From positions 1-5,736 of the forward strand of contig JADGHD010000343.1 of NCBI GenBank assembly GCA_019689615.1: a stretch of 5,736 nt of DNA. The letters are read 5' to 3'. Both the position numbers and the translations under genes were made by a program. Below the pieces are notes generated by a model that did not search any database, was not told where the DNA came from, and saw only the letters and a list, made by a program, of their open reading frames with translations. This stretch comes from Frankia sp. GTDB lineage: Bacteria; Actinomycetota; Actinomycetes; Frankiales; Frankiaceae. Positions 5,096-5,736 of this stretch are shown here, in pieces. Each line of letters starts with the position of its first letter. Within the stretch, counting starts at the first letter, position 1.

Positions 5096-5533
5096 TCATG
5101 TCCGGTCGCGCTGGTACAGCGAGGCGAGGTAGGCGTTGTAGGCCGCCAGCTCGGCGTCGTCGGGGTCCTCGCTGTCAGGCGGCGAGGCGGGCAGCGGCCC
5201 GGCGGCAACGGCCGCGGGGGCCGTCGCGTTGCTCTCCCCGTCGGCCGTGGCGGGGGTGGTGACGGCCTCGGGGCCACCGCCCTCGGTGGCGGCGTCGGTG
5301 TTCGGTGGGGTCGGGCTGGGGCGCACCTCTTCCTTGATCATCTTGACCCAGAGGTACAGCACGAAGGCGGTGAAGACCCACCATTCGACGCCGTAGAAGA
5401 GGTTCTGCAGGGTCCCGTGGCTGGACTCACCCTTGGTCCACTGCCACACACCCATCCGGATGAAGAACGCCATGAGCCCAAGGGCGAGCACGTGCCGTAG
5501 CAACCAGCTCGGCGACACCAACACCCTGCGCAC
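5096..5533 (-). CDS. Two-helix membrane protein, partner of DUF3817, with conserved C-terminal peptide
   Basis: The product is 145 residues from GTG 5533-5531. Residues 11-30 (LLRHVLALGLMAFFIRMGVW) and 47-66 (YGVEWWVFTAFVLYLWVKMI) are membrane helices joined by a short loop with QW and NLFYGVEWW. The body resembles a family of small actinomycete membrane proteins (N-terminus MRRVL..P.W....H.L, G.WQW, EW..F......W.K) found beside DUF3817 genes; some databases label them 'transcriptional regulator', which I consider unsupported. Residues 70-124 are Pro/Thr/Ala-rich linker. The end, DDAELAAYNAYLASLYQ (125-141), keeps the family's 'ELAAYN.YLA.L' peptide. The ribosome-binding site is weak (GGTGGC just before GTG). 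The protein probably works with the DUF3817 protein at the membrane; the role is unknown. Confidence 0.82.
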   Translation of the reverse strand: MRRVLVSPSWLLRHVLALGLMAFFIRMGVWQWTKGESSHGTLQNLFYGVEWWVFTAFVLYLWVKMIKEEVRPSPTPPNTDAATEGGGPEAVTTPATADGESNATAPAAVAAGPLPASPPDSEDPDDAELAAYNAYLASLYQRDRT

Positions 5534-5736
5534 GCCACCACGCTATCCCCACACCACCCACCCGCTGTAGGCGGCAGTGGTTGAAGTGACGTACTGGTCC
5601 CGTCGCCCAGGCAACCGGCCGTGGGCGCCGCCCGGCAGGCGCGGACGCGGGAAGCCGGGCGGGGGCGGTACGCGGGCCGCGAGCTCCCGCGCCCCGGTGG
5701 GTTATAAACATCTGACCCGGCCGACGGAATTGAGGT
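5534..5736. other. Upstream region at the right edge, no gene seen
   Basis: No frame here shows convincing codon bias. The region must contain the promoter for the minus-strand gene starting at 5533. An AT-rich patch, GTTATAAACATC at 5700-5711, is unusual for this DNA and could be a -10 element for a + strand gene beyond the window. No matching -35 was identified. Confidence 0.35.

Overview
The window is about three-quarters G+C. Codon third positions are almost all G or C in the real genes, and the proteins are rich in Ala, Pro, Arg and Gly. This points to a high-GC actinomycete. The protein types (a DUF3817 membrane protein with its two-helix partner, an MHYT-like membrane protein, a small FDxH zinc-binding protein) fit Frankia or a relative, but the genus is an inference.

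Layout, left to right. (1) Positions 2-142, + strand, hold the C-terminal end of a protein with a Gly-Tyr repeat tail. (2) Positions 143-1312 are hard to read. A weak coding frame (330-992) contains an 87-nt tract of only G and C. It overlaps the start of a more convincing unknown beta-rich CDS (872-1312), and the two may be one gene split by a frameshift. A perfect hairpin at 1385-1415 ends this unit. (3) Positions 1510-2029, + strand, hold a LexA-type SOS box (TCGAACatgtGTTTGA) 57 nt ahead of a small gene with a Cys/His zinc motif of the FDXHR type. This is probably a DNA-damage-inducible gene of unknown function. (4) Positions 2174-3602, - strand, encode a seven-helix membrane protein with the MHYT fold layout but with most MHYT metal-ligand residues lost. 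It carries a long acidic, Ala/Pro-rich tail whose reading frame shifts at a run of six G (C on the coding strand). A perfect inverted repeat, CAGTGAC-N6-GTCACTG, overlaps its leader. (5) Positions 3946-4947, + strand, encode a free-standing degenerate class II glutamine-amidotransferase (asparagine-synthase N-terminal) domain. It lacks the N-terminal nucleophile Cys and the synthetase domain, and its frame has no stop before it runs into the convergent gene. (6) Positions 4660-5533, - strand, form a two-gene unit: a two-helix membrane protein with a conserved C-terminal peptide, then a DUF3817 membrane protein.

The genes do not form one pathway; this is a mosaic of short transcription units of alternating direction. 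The strongest candidate for something undescribed is the SOS box plus zinc-binding protein. Next come the two 'degenerate sensor/enzyme' proteins (MHYT-like and amidotransferase-like), which keep a fold but have lost the defining residues. All claims rest on reading by eye; no alignment or database search was run.
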